From the NCBI GenBank assembly GCA_963675135.1, contig OY776123.1, positions 89,873,596 to 89,937,595 of the forward strand: 64,000 nt of DNA, given 5' to 3'. Position numbers and translations under genes: made by a program. Source of the DNA: Galeopsis tetrahit. Taxonomy: Eukaryota; Streptophyta; Magnoliopsida; Lamiales; Lamiaceae. A model generated the notes under the pieces. It had not been told where the DNA came from. It saw only the letters and a program-made list of their open reading frames with translations, and did no database searches. Below are positions 12,542 through 25,290 of this stretch, one piece after another; positions within the stretch are counted from its first letter, which is position 1; each line of letters begins with the position of its first letter.

Positions 12542-12778
12542 ATGGCAGCTACGGTACGATTTTGTTGTGTTACCAAACTACTATGTTTATTACTAGTATT
12601 CCATATTTCAACATCAAGTACTGCAGAAAATACAAGGGAAGAGTTCCATTTCTCACCACACAAATATATATGGACAATTGGGATTGCCAAATTAAATGCA
12701 ATAAACAAACAGACAAGATAAGACCTGCCTGCCAGCCACAATATATTTATGCAATAAAACCAGAGTGCTACTGAAATG
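12542..12778 (+). pseudogene. Possible small secreted Cys-rich peptide gene, frame broken
   Basis: The ATG at 12542 follows a (CT)n leader (12464-12498) and opens a frame with a good signal peptide: a basic N-terminus, a hydrophobic core (LLCLLLVFHIS) and a likely cleavage site near STSSTA. That frame ends at 12721 without further cysteines. From about 12670 the next frame reads YMDNWDCQIKCNKQTDKI then a stretch with two more cysteines (spacing C-x3-C-x9-C-x10-C) and stops at 12774. Signal peptide and Cys-rich tail are in different frames with no room for a normal intron, so a 1-base indel in the ATATAT run at about 12664 is a simple explanation. No family was recognised. It may also be chance. 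Confidence 0.3.
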
Positions 12779-12789
12779 GGCTTCTTCAA

Positions 12790-14800
12790 TGAACAATAAC
12801 AAATCCAACAATTACTATAACAAAGTGCTTTTTTCTCAGGAATTGCGCGGTTTTCATCTCACGTCTTCATTTCATTTCACCTGCATTCGCACCAAAACCA
12901 TATAGATATTGAGATTTATATTTGGAGGCCATATTATATAAATAATATACTACTACTAGTATTTATTTACTGTAGCATCTAACAAAGTTTTGATGAAGTC
13001 ATTAAATCATGACTCTTCCTGCAGCACTTAATTTTTACATTTGATGTTTGGCCAATTGCAATAATGAATTCATTCCAAAAAGATCTTCCCCAACCCAGAA
13101 ATTCCATGCAAACCTTCATATAGGATTACTAATATTTAAAATTTGACAACAAAAGTACATTATATATATACAGGGATGGATTTATCATCCCCACCTGGGA
13201 TTTAAAGTGGATTTTTTTTCCCACTTAATATACAGAAACTTATAGAACATTATTTTACAAGATCAGTTCATCCTCTTTGAATTTAAACTGCACATTATTA
13301 TAATATGAAGATTTTTGCCTCCTTTAAAACAAAATCTAGATGCGTCCCTGATTATACGTACATATCATCAACAAGTATTGATAATGAAGATGATGTTTTT
13401 AAACACAATTGAGATGAGTTTGAACAGGCCTGAAATCTGGAGTGGGGAATAAAGTGGGGGAACAAAGGCAGATAAGATGTATATTCCAAATATTAGGAAA
13501 AAGACATTATTCGAGACAAAACTACTCTAAAGACTACCATGGACTGCAATTAATCAAGAAGCTCTATTTAAATCTATAACCACTTAAGGACTTAACCACA
13601 AAAAACTGCAATCTTGTCTTTTCGTCATTAAAGAGCTTAGATATCACATACATACAGATACGGGGACGAATCCAAGATTTCGTTCCAAGGAAGGTGGAAT
13701 TTTTCCATGTTAGGATATCATAGATTTTTTTTTATTAAAACGTATCCTAAGGGGGGGCAAAAATGTATAAGTCGAGGGAGGCAAAATGAGAATTTATAAG
13801 TTGAATACACAAAAAAAAATCCTAAGGGAGACAAAAATTGATAAGTCGAGGCAAAATAATAATAAAAATTTATAAATTGAAGGCATAAGTAAAATATACA
13901 GTAAAAAAAATCCTGTTCACAAATATGACACCATCTCATACTCAAAAAAAAGTCTTAGTCATAATATTCCCTTCAATTTCTTGCTCTCAAAAATATTAAA
14001 TTTTCATGCATTGGACAAAATTAAATCATTTAATCATAAATAAAATAAAAAATGAGAAAATATATATTCCAAGTTCCCCTGTCTACGGTGCATTTCATGC
14101 TAATCTGATGGATTTTACCGGATACAAATGTACATCTTTTACTATCTTTCACACTCTAGCTAGTACAGTATAAATTATATAGTGAGATTGTGCATAAAAA
14201 CAAATGACAAGTATATCTAATCCACTCAGATATCAATATTATTATTTAAACTCACCAGCCAATTAAGTGAGTCACAAGTTCAACAAAAATTATAGTTAAA
14301 TGAAATAAACAACTTGATTAAGAGTAAATTAGGGTGTTTGTCTCTGTCTGTATTTATAGAATTTTCAGGCAAAAAGGCTTAATAGAAACCCTAAGAAGAG
14401 GTGTGTGGCGGACCAATAGTGGAGCAGCCATGATAAAAGGAGACAGATAATTAATTAATTAATTTAATTAGCAGTATCCAACATTAACCCTAAACCTAAC
14501 GCCTCCACTCCACCGGATTTGCAACACCTGCCACCCCCCATGTTAGTCTAAACACCAAACAAACAGACAACCAGCCGATCATATCCCTGTAGTAAGACAA
14601 CTCGATCAAATGACGAGTGACTTTTCATTAATTAATTACTCTTTTCTATGTCCCCCAACTCCAATTAATGCCTCATCCCTTTCCTTTTTTCTCAAACCCA
14701 ATAAAAATTCAAATTAATGACACTGGAAAATCACTCAAATCCACGTGAATGCAAGAATTAAGAGGAGAATTATGCAGTACGATTCTTGAAAAATGGTAAA
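12790..14800. other. Intergenic stretch, no gene seen
   Basis: AT-rich, with short low-complexity runs. A degenerate repeat-like portion at 13660-13930 includes a duplicated segment (cctaaggg-(a)gg(c/a)aaaaat...ataagt at about 13747 and 13821). The last part (14300-14815) is presumably the 3'-UTR, and a 3'-UTR intron, of the TCP gene on the opposite strand. Confidence 0.4.
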
Positions 14801-14827
14801 AGTGAGAAAATTACCTTAACGGAGGAA

Positions 14828-15895
14828 TTAACGGTCAGTTGTTGCCCTTTCCTTTCCTTTGTGAGGTGAGTGTCTAGCGTTGTTAGCATGAGGGTCGCCG
14901 TAGCAGAGCTGCAAACGGGAATCGTAGTGGTTGTCGATGAAGAAAGTGGGAGCGGATCCGTCGGAATACCTCTGGAGGTGAGGCGAAGATGAATTGGACT
15001 GAAGGGTCCCCCTATTGAAGCCTACAAGGCCCGATGAACAAGGAGATATTGTGAAGTTGAGGTTGTACTCATTGCTGCTGCTATTGTTGTTCACCACTGG
15101 GACTAAGTGGTCTGGTACAAACGACAACTGCTGAAGCTCCGGGTGGTGGTTCTCCGCCGTGACACTGAACATCGGCGACGAACGAGCTGAAGATGGGGCT
15201 AAAAGCCCTGAGTTGAAGTAGTCCATGGTGGACCACTGCCTCGGAGATTTTAAGTATAGATTCGGCTCCTCATGATTATTTGTGGAACCTCCTCCTCCTC
15301 CGCCATTGAGAAGCTCAGTGAAGGAAGTTGTTTGTGAAATGGGGTTCAAAGAAGCGGAATCCTTCTCCTTCTCCGCTACTCTCTCCTTCGCCCTCTCCCG
15401 GGCCTTGATTCGGCTTTCAGATCTGGAAAGCGAAAGCCCGGAGCCCTTACTCGTTTCGGAATTACTGGATGATTTCGTCACCTGCAGCTTCGGATCGCCC
15501 AGATCTAATTCAGCCGAGTCGGACCTCCGCAGCTGCTGCTTAGGAGTGTCGGGAAAGTGCGTGTTCATCGGGGGGAGTTCGGCGATGGAAGCGGCGGCGG
15601 CTTTAAGCAGCCACTCGACGGCTTTGCTTGGCTGATCGTAACCTAAACGGTCCTGTAAATCGTAGAATTGGATGGCGGTGTTGACGGAGAGCCTGACTCG
15701 GCGGTCTCTGAGCCCCTTCGATGTTAAAACCTTGCTGTGGCGGTCTTTTCCGCCGGAAGCTCGCGAAACCCTAACGATTCGGGAGGAAGGCCAGCCGTAG
15801 AATCTGGCAGCATTAATCCTTTTGTCGTCTTCTTCATCGAGGTCCATTTTAGGGTAGTCACATTGAATATCATCATCTACCTCCATAGAAACCAC
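14828..15895 (-). CDS. CIN-type TCP transcription factor (TCP2/TCP24 clade)
   Basis: Single-exon, 355-residue class II TCP protein, a nuclear DNA-binding regulator that in this clade restrains cell proliferation in leaves and petals. The TCP bHLH-like domain lies at about residues 50-108: the basic part begins KDRHSKVLTSKGLRDRRVRL, followed by helices with YDLQDRLGYDQPSKAVEWLL. An Arg-rich R domain follows at about 160-178 (ESRIKARERAKERVAEKEK). Within the CIN group, the R domain marks TCP2 and TCP24. Codons 295-301 (RGTLQSN) overlay a miR319 target site. A splice-donor-like AAG|GTAATT lies just after the stop (intron from 14814 downward), suggesting a 3'-UTR intron. The 5' leader on the minus strand is rich in CT repeats. 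Neighbouring F-box genes match the Arabidopsis F-box/TCP gene pairs. Confidence 0.96.
   Translation of the reverse strand: MVSMEVDDDIQCDYPKMDLDEEDDKRINAARFYGWPSSRIVRVSRASGGKDRHSKVLTSKGLRDRRVRLSVNTAIQFYDLQDRLGYDQPSKAVEWLLKAAAASIAELPPMNTHFPDTPKQQLRRSDSAELDLGDPKLQVTKSSSNSETSKGSGLSLSRSESRIKARERAKERVAEKEKDSASLNPISQTTSFTELLNGGGGGGSTNNHEEPNLYLKSPRQWSTMDYFNSGLLAPSSARSSPMFSVTAENHHPELQQLSFVPDHLVPVVNNNSSSNEYNLNFTISPCSSGLVGFNRGTLQSNSSSPHLQRYSDGSAPTFFIDNHYDSRLQLCYGDPHANNARHSPHKGKERATTDR
14993..15013 (-). promoter_or_regulatory. miR319 target site inside the TCP coding region
   Basis: The plus strand reads ttggactgaagggtccccct at 14994-15013. Its first 13 bases equal the 5' part of miR319 (UUGGACUGAAGGG...), so the TCP mRNA is fully complementary to the seed and cleavage region, with mismatches only toward the miRNA 3' end. 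CIN-type TCP genes are known miR319 targets, with the site at this same conserved coding position. Confidence 0.9.
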
Positions 15896-16299
15896 CCGAG
15901 TTTCATGCCTTTTGAAATTAGGGTTTTAAAAGGGAGGGGGAGAGAGAGAGAAAGTGGTGCAGTTGGGTAGTGGGTGTGGGGAAGACTGTAGCGTCTTTTG
16001 CATTGATGACGATTACACTGGCTTTTGTATATTTTGCAGAATGAAATTACTGAGAGAAAGAGAGAGAGAGAGAAAGTTATCTGTGCAAGACGATGTAGTG
16101 TCACGTTATATAACCAGAGAGAGAGAGAGGAGAGAGAAAGTTATGGTGGGTCGTTTGCAGTGCAGCTTTGAAAAGCAAAGCCTGTATGTACTTGTTCAGC
16201 CTCTGCAACAAAATTATCAAAACGAAACCAAATTACAACACTCTAAACTATAACAACCACATATAAATCAAATCAAATATCAAATAAATAAAAAATTAC

Positions 16300-16954
16300 G
16301 AATCAGATGCTAAACTAAAAGAGAATATATAATTTCTTTTTTTGTAACTTGAAATTAAGCTAATTAAAGATTGGAGAAAGAGACAGGAGAGGGTAATAAA
16401 AGCATGGGTGAGTCTGTCATTTGCAGATGATGCAGCAGCAGCATAATTGCCATCTCCTTCTCGTAGATTAATTTACAAAAATATAAATCATATGTATCGA
16501 TCCAATTGAATTAAATCAACCACAAATAATTCAAAAATTCATGAGAAAATTAATATATATGAACATAAAATCTTCAAATTTATTACTACTACAAGATCAG
16601 TATTAGAGATTTAATTAAACAACTAAATTTATCTATAGCTACCTGATGAATGTAGTCTGCATAATGAAATTATTAAGGAGAATATATAAGATATAGAGTA
16701 TTGTATATGATGGGAAATGACCCGATCCACTTTGAAATTTGTAAGTGAGTTAACCCGGTGGAGTTCCTTTTGGATTGAAATAACACGTTCCACTATTCAT
16801 ATTCCATATTTTGTTCCACTACGTGTCATATTAAAAAATAATCAATGTCAACCTATAATATTGGGGGCGACATGTGTTAAAGATCTATATCAGTGAAATA
16901 GAAGAATCGAATTGGTTGCTTCCAACTCCCAGTAAAAATACTCTAGGACATTAA
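16300..16954. other. TCP upstream region
   Basis: AT-rich sequence upstream of the TCP gene, following GA/CT-repeat leader sequence at 15940-16140 (several (GA)n blocks). No gene was identified; it presumably contains the promoter of the minus-strand TCP gene. Confidence 0.4.
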
Positions 16955-17201
16955 GACCATGTTTGTTTTGAGATTATATAGGATGAGGAAATCATGATAA
17001 ATAGTGATTGTGTGATTTGTTTTGGGATTTCGAGTGAATAAGGTAAGATGTAACTTTATGTCAAATCAATTGTTAGTGATTTTGTACTATTATAATTGTA
17101 GAATATATGTATTTTTATGGTAAATATAGTTAAATGGTGAAATTCGAATGTTAAATCGTGAATGTTACGTCGGACGAGTAAATCTAAAAACAAACATGCC
17201 C
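16955..17201. mobile_element. PIF/Harbinger-like MITE
   Basis: Imperfect terminal inverted repeats: gaccatgtttgttttgagat at the left and, reversed, gggcatgtttgtttttagat at the right. A TAA trinucleotide flanks both sides (16952-16954 and 17202-17204), the target size used by PIF/Harbinger elements. 247 bp, no coding capacity. Confidence 0.7.
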
Positions 17202-18174
17202 TAAATGCTTTAAATTCCACACAAAAAAGGGGGGAAATTAGGGTTGGTGGATTTTGGTGAAATTAATTAGGGTTTATTAATTAGATCAAAGCCAAAAAGG
17301 GAATGGAATGGATTTAATCAGCGGGCGTACCGGAAAAGGACAGACACACCGCCGTTCCTTTCTCTTTCTTTTTACATATTACTCCTTTTTTCCCTATTTA
17401 TCTCTTTATTTTTTTCCACCCCTTTTCTTGTAAATAAACACCCAAACTTACCTCCATCTATTTTAATTAACCATGTTTAAATAAAAAATATGGTTTTGGC
17501 AATATCAATTTTATAATACTACTAATATATAATAATGGGCGATATCATGTTCTAAGATTGATAATGATCACCTCTATACTACATTAATAAATTTGAAAGG
17601 ACATTAATACCTTTACTTAATCTTTTTTTTTTAGTTTTCGTGTCCAAATTATAAGTGTTACAGATTTTACAAGTCATAGAAAATAGCAATTCTATGACCA
17701 AATTAGCATGGCTAGCTTTGATACAAAATCTATTAATGTTCAAATCGACAAGGATGGATATGATATACAAGAAAAAAATTAATGAAGAACGAAAGAATGC
17801 TAGCTAGCTAGAACGAAGTAATTTTATTTCTTAAATTGAACAGATTTTGTCAAATTAGCTGTTGACAAATCCTCCTATTATCAAAAGATTTTCTTCAAAG
17901 CAAATTAAGTTGACAATGGAACAATTATTTAATTAATTAATTTAGCTGATTAATTTCAGTTTCTTGTCCTTTTTCTTAATTCCTTTTATTTAAGAAAGAG
18001 ATAAGTTGACCAAATATTTTAATCCGTATTGAATAAGTTCGCATAATACTACTTTTTCTATATAAGGAAATTCTTTATCTACTATTTATAGCCTGGTAAT
18101 TAAAAAATCACTTACGTACATTTATTCTTTATCTACTATTTATCAACCCTTACGTAAACATGTTTATACAATTA

Positions 18175-18540
18175 AAACTGTTGATTTCGGTTAAAAATCG
18201 TCAGTTACGGTTTAATCATTTTATAAACTAAAATTGAACCGTAATTGTCGGTTTCGGTTACGGTTTTAAACAGCCGGTTGGGTCGGTTTGGTTTTTTTTT
18301 TTCTCCGCTCAATTTTTTACCTGGTGTGAAAAAGGGAGTTGAAATTGAGGTATTTGTAAATGAATATTAAAAATAAAAAATGGTAGCAAAAAGGGGCAAA
18401 ACCGTCGGTTTAACGACCGATTTTGATTTTGAATTTCCGAAATCGAAACTGAAACCTAATTTTAGTTCAGCGAAACGGCGATTGGAAACCGACCGGTTTG
18501 GCCTGTTCGTTCGGTTTCGATTTTGCACACGTCTCCCCTT
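18175..18540. repeat. Decayed repeat rich in CGGTT/AACCG motifs
   Basis: Repeated cggtt(t/a)cgg and complementary aaccga motifs fill the segment (for example ttgtcggtttcggttacggt near 18247 and aaccgaccggtttggcctg near 18488). This pattern is typical of degenerate hAT-type MITEs. No clean ends or target duplication were found. Short open frames here are shadows of the palindromic repeats. Confidence 0.4.
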
Positions 18541-18899
18541 ACACACACATATTATAAGCAACACATAAAGTGGTTGAAATAGAAAAATAACCAGAACGTG
18601 AAAATAATAATAAGACGTACAAATTAAAGCAATTGATTCTGCATTTTGTACTTTCAAATTGCCCTAACTCTGTAGTCAATGAAATTTTGACTACATGACA
18701 GTTAGCTTGGTCTTGTATGCTTTTAAAAAAAAGAGGCTAGGAAGCTGATCTAGAAATTGTACTATAAAGCTACCTATCAATTCCTACATATGAAAATGTG
18801 TAAGCCTTCTAAAAAGCTACTTGGATAGTAACGTTAATGCGTAATACAGTTCTATTTCACTGCACAAAAGTGATCATGATTTAATTTGGTCATATGCAA

Positions 18900-18933
<34 letters not shown>

Positions 18934-18953
18934 GCTCTTTCGTATACCATATA

Positions 18954-19225
18954 CTGCCTCTGTCCCACAATTATTTGCACTCCTTCCTTATTCGTTCGTT
19001 CCACAATTGTTTGCACTTCCTAAAAATGAAACTTTTTCATAAACTCTACCCTCACAAAATTCACATATTTACACAAAATGTCATTACTTTTACACTTATT
19101 CCAACCACTCTTTTTACTTTATTCATATAAATTTACAAAATTACCCCCCAACACTCCACTCATTACACTTTTTCCTTAATAAGTGTGCCCACAAAGTGGT
19201 GCAAACACTTCCGGGACGGAGGGAG
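18954..19225. mobile_element. Stowaway-like MITE
   Basis: Ends are CTGCCTCTGTCCCACAA and, reversed at the right, CTCCCTCCGTCCCGGAAG, flanked by TA on both sides (18952-18953 and 19226-19227). Subterminal sequences also match in inverted orientation (ttatttgcactcc / gtgtttgcac). 272 bp, non-coding. It sits directly after a 30-base poly-T run. Confidence 0.7.
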
Positions 19226-19227
19226 TA

Positions 19228-22200
19228 TAAAGTAAATAAATAAATATGAAGACAAATTCATTTTAATTAAACTAATAAAATGAAATGGATAATAACGAAA
19301 TAGGTTATATTATAATGTAGTAACTATTTTTAAACTCATCAAAATAATTATAATAATTACAATTCAATAAATTTGATCTTCTTGTGCCCTTTTTGAGTTT
19401 CAATAAGTTGTGTTTGCATACATTTTCATGTCCAGGTGGGTATTTTCGATGAAGTGGCGCATCTCAATTCTCAAAATCTCATAACTATATTAAAATAACA
19501 AGGAAAATAGAAATCAATTCAAGAAAATAAAATTGTAAATAATAAACAATATAGTATGCATTTTAAGCCCCTCGAAAATGTGACAATCTGCATTGTTGGG
19601 AAAATATAGTACGTAGTTGAGGTACATAGAGGTAGTTAGAAGAAAATGCATAGAGACGTGGAAAAGATAAAATAAACGTAGATTGAAATAGTGAATTTTG
19701 ACAAATAAGTAGGAATTTTCATAATCTGTGTACTTGGATCAAGCTTTCGAATGTTGTGGAAGGCCTTTCTCATGTGACTTGCTCATGTTAATGCAAGTTT
19801 GATGAAAATGTAAATTTTAGAAAAAGATAGAATGACCTTATTAATTGATTTTACACAAGTAATTAACATCAATAAAATATAAAGAAACATAACAAATAAA
19901 TGCACATTTATATATTATATTTATTTAATAACTTAGATCAAACGATAAATTTGTTTAGTGAGGCCAGTCCTTCGTTTTTCTAAAAACTCCCTTCACACAC
20001 CTCAATCTCCCTCGTATACAACCACTCTTCCACCACCAACACTATCACCACCTTCTCTTCCCTCTTCTTTCGTGATGGAGCATCAAACTTCTAGGTCGGC
20101 TATTAGGAGCTTTTCTTCAACGACATCGCTCATGCGGTGATTGATTGATAGATCGATCTGTTGACCCTTAAGTTTTAGTTTTAAATTTTGTTACTTCTAG
20201 GCGCTTTCCTTGTTTTTAGACTTTTAACTTTTAATTTTGGTTTCCTTTGCTCTTGTTTTTCTCCCTCGCAGTTTATTTAGATATGAGTTTCCCACGCCTT
20301 GTGCGGTTCTGTTGAGTTCTCTACATTGTCTGTGTTATTGGTTTGTTGGTTCATAGTGCTGAATCATGGTATTTGGTAGTGTGGGGTATTTATCTCGTTT
20401 TGAGAATGAAAATCTGAACTGTACATATTTATGGCCAAATGTTATACTCATCTCTCCACTTCCTCGCCATTGAGATAGAGCAATGCTACCGATTTGATCC
20501 ATTTTTGATTGAAAATCTATGCGTTGAAATGTATTAATCTAATTGTATTGATCTTCTAAACTCTAAATAAATTTCTCAAATTAAGTGGACTAAAAGTGGG
20601 AGTTCTCCACCACCCAAATGTGAACTAGGCTCACTCATTTCCCCCACACTATAATTTAAGAAAGGTGATTTGGGATTACACTTTTCTTATCAATGATAGT
20701 ACATCCTAAAAGAGGGGTTATTAGGATAACTAATTGTTGTTTAATCCTACACCATAGTTAAACTAATATCATCCGTACACCTAAATGATGTGTCTCATTT
20801 CCTTAATTCCATTTATAATATTAATTAATTTAATTATATGATCGATGGGCCATCCCCACAACCAGAATTCTTATGATTCCACCCCACTCGGCACTCACCC
20901 ATTTTCTTTTTTACTCAATATCAAGTTTATGAAAATTAATCTATATTTTTATTTTATTTTTAAAAAGGCTAATGACAGGTAGTTAAAAGTAAAATCTACT
21001 ATCATATTACAAGCTATAGTTAACTTAGAAAATTGCATTTCATAATCATGATCATCCATAACATCTTGACGTCTTATTTGTATCATTAATTAGAGTAAAA
21101 CATAATTGTATACTTGTTTTATTATGTCAAGTTATAAATAGTCATACACAGAAAAGAACAATTATGCTAGCCCAACCAAATAAGAGTCGTGTGACAACTG
21201 ATTTCTTTTTTAATGGCAAATAAAATTTCATTTTCGTTTGTGCCTTTTTCATATATAAAATGGCATCTACATGAATAGAATGTATTGATAATTTAGTATT
21301 CGCTGGGAAAATTAATACTACTCCAATCTCATTAAAAATCTACATAAACTTCTGACATTAAAAAAATATAAGAATGAGAAATTGAAAGAGATAGTAGTGA
21401 ATTTAGTCACATAAGAAAATGTAAATTTTAGAAAGATTTTTTTTTTTTTTTTTTTTTGCAATTCTTAGATAAGGACAAAGGTAGTATAATACGGAGTAGT
21501 ATATATATATATTTTTTTAAAACAACAAAATTTATTGTTGGATATAAGAAATACCCAACATCAAACACATACATAATACAAGTATAAACACCTCTATCTC
21601 ACACACATAGATGGCTCTCTATCCCAATCCTAAAAAGAATGTCATGAATTCAACATTGATTTTGTTTTCGGCCATCTAAAAGAAGATATTTTGATATTTT
21701 TCACCAATTTTTCCTCATAAAAAATTGTACCTTTGAACATTGCATTATTTCTATCAATCCAAATGTTCCATACCATGTTCAATTTTTAGATGAGATGAAT
21801 TTATTTTATTATATTAAAATCTTTGCTCACATCACATTCTGGGTTCAAATCTCTCGTTATAAAACTCTAGTGTTTGACCATGTTCATTAACAAGTAGTTA
21901 TTGAATTCCTATAGTTGGTGCTCCAACAGGCTCTCACACTAAAACAAGAACCAAATTAATGTCAACTCCATTATTTTTAAATAGTTCAATTTTCAACTAT
22001 GACAAGAAACTAAAGTCAAATCATTTTTTACTTAATTGGTGTACCTTATTCTAAGGGTCAATTATCTTTGCGGGTTTGATAATCCGTTGTCAAATATACC
22101 ACAAAATCCCATGAATACTATTTCCTCCATTTCACATCAATTTTAATGCAGATATGATCATAAAAAAATCAATATTGAGATTTTTTCAACTTTATTAAAA

Positions 22201-23171
22201 TTAAAAGTAAAAATATTGTATAATAACCTAAATTATAAACATGTGAAAATTTTGAACGTAAAAGAAGTTGTTTTTTTTTAATCGAAAAAATTAATGTAAA
22301 GACAGATTAAAAAGAAGGGTGTAAAAACTGATGTGGAAGTGAAATGGTTGAGTTGGCAGTGGGATGCACGATAAGTGGATTAAATAGTATGAGTATGATG
22401 TTAATTAATTAATTAAAACCATTAAGAAATTAATTAAGCAAGGGGCTATGATAATTAGGAGGTGGGTGTACTATCATTCTTATCCAAATCATGTTACTGT
22501 CCCCCAGCACCACATACCTTAAATAAATTAATAACTAAATATTTGCTTCGTAATTCTAGCTATACTGTACTCAGTTTCATTTCATGCATGTTGCCGGTTA
22601 AAACGAAGCCAACTCTAATATTCATCATTTAAAAAAAAAAAATAATAACCTATTTGGTGATTATTTACGTTAAATAAATAATTTGTCTATGTATAAATAT
22701 TGTTATTCAACTCTACGTATGCCTTTTTTATTATTGAGTAATTATTTTATTAAATAAATTGTTGTCTATCTATTTTAAACGAACTATACAATAATCAAAA
22801 GTCCTCACTGATCATCACAAAATTTCCTATTTTATAAATAAAAGTAAATATATGGAATTTTGAGGGTGTGGCGGGAGAGAGATATTTTAGTTGAAATTAT
22901 TAGTAATTAAAAATATAAAGTTGGGGGAAAAGGACGGGGGGCACGTGTCTGTGTCTGTGTCTGTGTCTGAGTTGGGATAGCTTCAAGGCATTGGGAGCTC
23001 ACTTCTGCACGTGTCAAGCATCATCACTCCCTCGATCTTTTAAAATTACATAAATACCCACCCCTTTTTATCTTTCTACTTTATTACTCCTCCTTTTTAC
23101 TTTGCCTTTTTAACTTATCTCCTCCTTTTTACTTTGCCTTTTTAACCTATCTCCTCCTCTATATATATATA
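19228..23171. other. Gene-poor AT-rich region
   Basis: No supported gene. At 19955-20440 the composition changes: a pyrimidine-rich leader-like stretch, a short frame starting at 20073 (MEHQTSRSAIRSFSSTTSLMR, then stop) and T-rich sequence resembling a 3'-UTR. This could be a retroposed or truncated gene piece, but I recognise no family. Elsewhere there are poly-A/T runs, (AT)n and a CTGTGT array at 22947-22970. Confidence 0.4.
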
Positions 23172-23524
23172 CTCCCTCCGTTACAAGTTGACTGTGTACA
23201 TATTTACGGGGTGTTTGCAAACGGTATAAATAATCTAAAAACACTTCATAAAAGTAAAAGTTGTGAGAGGACAACTTTAAAAAAAAAAAATTATGGAAGC
23301 AGTTTGTAAAGTTTGTAAACATCCCCTTATTAATTACGCATAATTTAATGTGTAAGTTATTTATTAGTATTAAAGAGATAAAGTAAAGGGTATAAAATTC
23401 TTTTGAGTAATAAAGTAAATAATAAAATAATGACATGTGATTTAATTTTGAGATTTAATTTAATTTGTGAATCTAAATTGGAATATCCAATTTTTTCAAA
23501 TACACCATTTCATTTAAGAGGGAG
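23172..23524. mobile_element. Stowaway-like MITE
   Basis: Left end CTCCCTCCGTTACAAG, right end (reversed) CTCCCTCTTAAATGAAA, flanked by TA at 23170-23171 and 23525-23526. About 353 bp, long for the group and diverged inside. Non-coding. Confidence 0.5.
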
Positions 23525-24189
23525 TATATTTTTTCCATGAAATACTAAAAACCTTTGCTTTTATAATATTTCGGAACAATCAATCCCAATTTTGCAAAGA
23601 CAAAAGATAAAGAGTAGCAACACCAGAGCAAATGAAAGTAATGTTTTAAACTTTTTCAATTGAATCTCATTTTCTCAATTAAAATATATCAAACATGAAG
23701 AATAAAACGAAATCAGCTGAGTATGTACATATAAAATTTAATAAATGTCATCATTATAACATTATTGGCATGTTCTCTTTTCATAAAAAATAACTCAGCC
23801 GTGAGTTCTTATAAGCAAGTTTTCACTAATCAAATTAGCTATTAGTTGTATTCATTGATCTAAAAATCGAGCTAGACGGTCATTGAGGTGGCGCCTAGGT
23901 GATAGACGGTTACCAATCGACCCGATTTCTTGCAAATCGATATGCTTAAACAAAAAGGGAAAAAGAGTGGAAACTGTCCGGAAAAGAAAGCAAACGTAGT
24001 ATATATATTGTGTGAATAATTAAAAGGATGGAATTGGCAAAAGTCGCATGGCATTTGCTTATAAACATGCATCTTTTTGGGAGTGTTATTATATATTGTT
24101 GATCCCACTCTCATGTCAGTAATCAAAATTCCTTTTTATAATTCATCCCTTTATTAAATATCAACACTAGTTGCAACGTTGTTATATAT

Positions 24190-24530
24190 ATATGGCAAAT
24201 CTCGATATTTATTTTAAAATTTCTTAAATTCGAATCTCTCTCTCTATATATATATATGATTTTCTGTAATATTCACCTTCTACTTTCAGCATTAATGTAT
24301 CAGTACATCATACATTATCTAAGTTTTTTTTACTAGTAGATGATTTTTTTCTTTTTTAATATTTTTTATTTATTAAAAAAAAAAAAGGAGACATGCATGT
24401 TGTATATGTGCTGTGTTTCTCAGCAATTATGAGAGGAATATATCTAAATGAAGAAGGCCGAAAAGAATAATTTCTTGCTTCTCTGAGTTTGTTTCCTTCA
24501 AAATCAACATCCTCTCTTGGACAGTTGATT
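24190..24530 (+). repeat. Direct repeat left of the L14 gene (pair with 27800-28030)
   Basis: Two blocks recur in the same order and orientation on the far side of the mt-L14 gene. One is caaatctcgat...tttcttaaa(a)ttc(g/a)aatct...tctgtaatat; the other is agcaattatgagaggaat...ggcc(g/a)aaaagaataattt...tttccttcaaaat. The match is interrupted by indels and the left copy contains (CT)n/(TA)n expansions. This could be two copies of one old repeat or the edges of a local duplication. Confidence 0.6.
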
Positions 24531-24844
24531 CCAAATGCAATTTAGTATAACTCTTTAAATTAATACATCTAAATTTATTTATATTCTTTAATTAATCCTG
24601 ACTAGAACCAGTTTTAAAACATCATTATTATTTTTATTTTATTTTTAAATGTTGGAGAGCCCCTGTATAAATATATCAGTTTTATACAATACTAGGAGTA
24701 ATTCTTAAATATTACTTCTATAAGTAATGGTAACAACTTACTCCATTAAATTGAATCTAGAGTTAATAATTTGTTCTTGTAATTTAAATTTAGGTGAACT
24801 ATGTGAAAGATCTACAGTGTACTTGTTTTTCATATTGGGACATT

Positions 24845-25290
24845 GGGCTCCGTGTGTAGGCCCAATAACACAGTAGGCCCTGTCAGTTCTGGGACCAATT
24901 AAGCTCGGCCCAAACAAATTGACTGTCTATAGATTTTCCAGAATAGTCTCCGCCGCCCTTCTTCCTCCCTTCTCCTCTCGCAGCCCCCACCCACATCGCC
25001 GCTTCGCCGCGGTAGGTAATTTTTTTTTTTTGGATTTGAATCTTGCATAAAAGATCTGTGGTGCATAATCCCAAAACCTTTTTTCGATTTTTTCCGACTC
25101 GGTGGTGGGGTGGGTGGAGTGTACAATTATTTTAATTTAATTGATGAAAGGGTAATGCAGTCTTTTTACTTGTAATTTTGTTGGGGGTGAAGACATAATA
25201 AGAGGGGGGACATTTATCCGTGGCCACAAATTTATTACGGAGTATTTCTTAGCCCAGACCAATTAAGGTCCAGCCCAAACTAGTTTCATT
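24845..25290 (+). promoter_or_regulatory. Cluster of TGGGCY (site II) motifs upstream of mt-L14
   Basis: Five site II motifs on either strand lie before the L14 gene: ttgggct (24844), aggccca (24859), cggccca (24907), agccca (25252) and agccca (25273). Such motifs, bound by class I TCP factors, are typical of promoters of ribosomal-protein and mitochondrial genes in plants. A C-rich leader-like stretch at 24950-25015 and a second at 25318-25380 suggest alternative transcript starts or a 5'-UTR intron. Confidence 0.6.

Noticed and set aside
15282..15635. 117-codon plus-strand frame opposite the TCP gene
   Set aside because: Antisense shadow; the minus strand has the TCP domain and the miR319 site.
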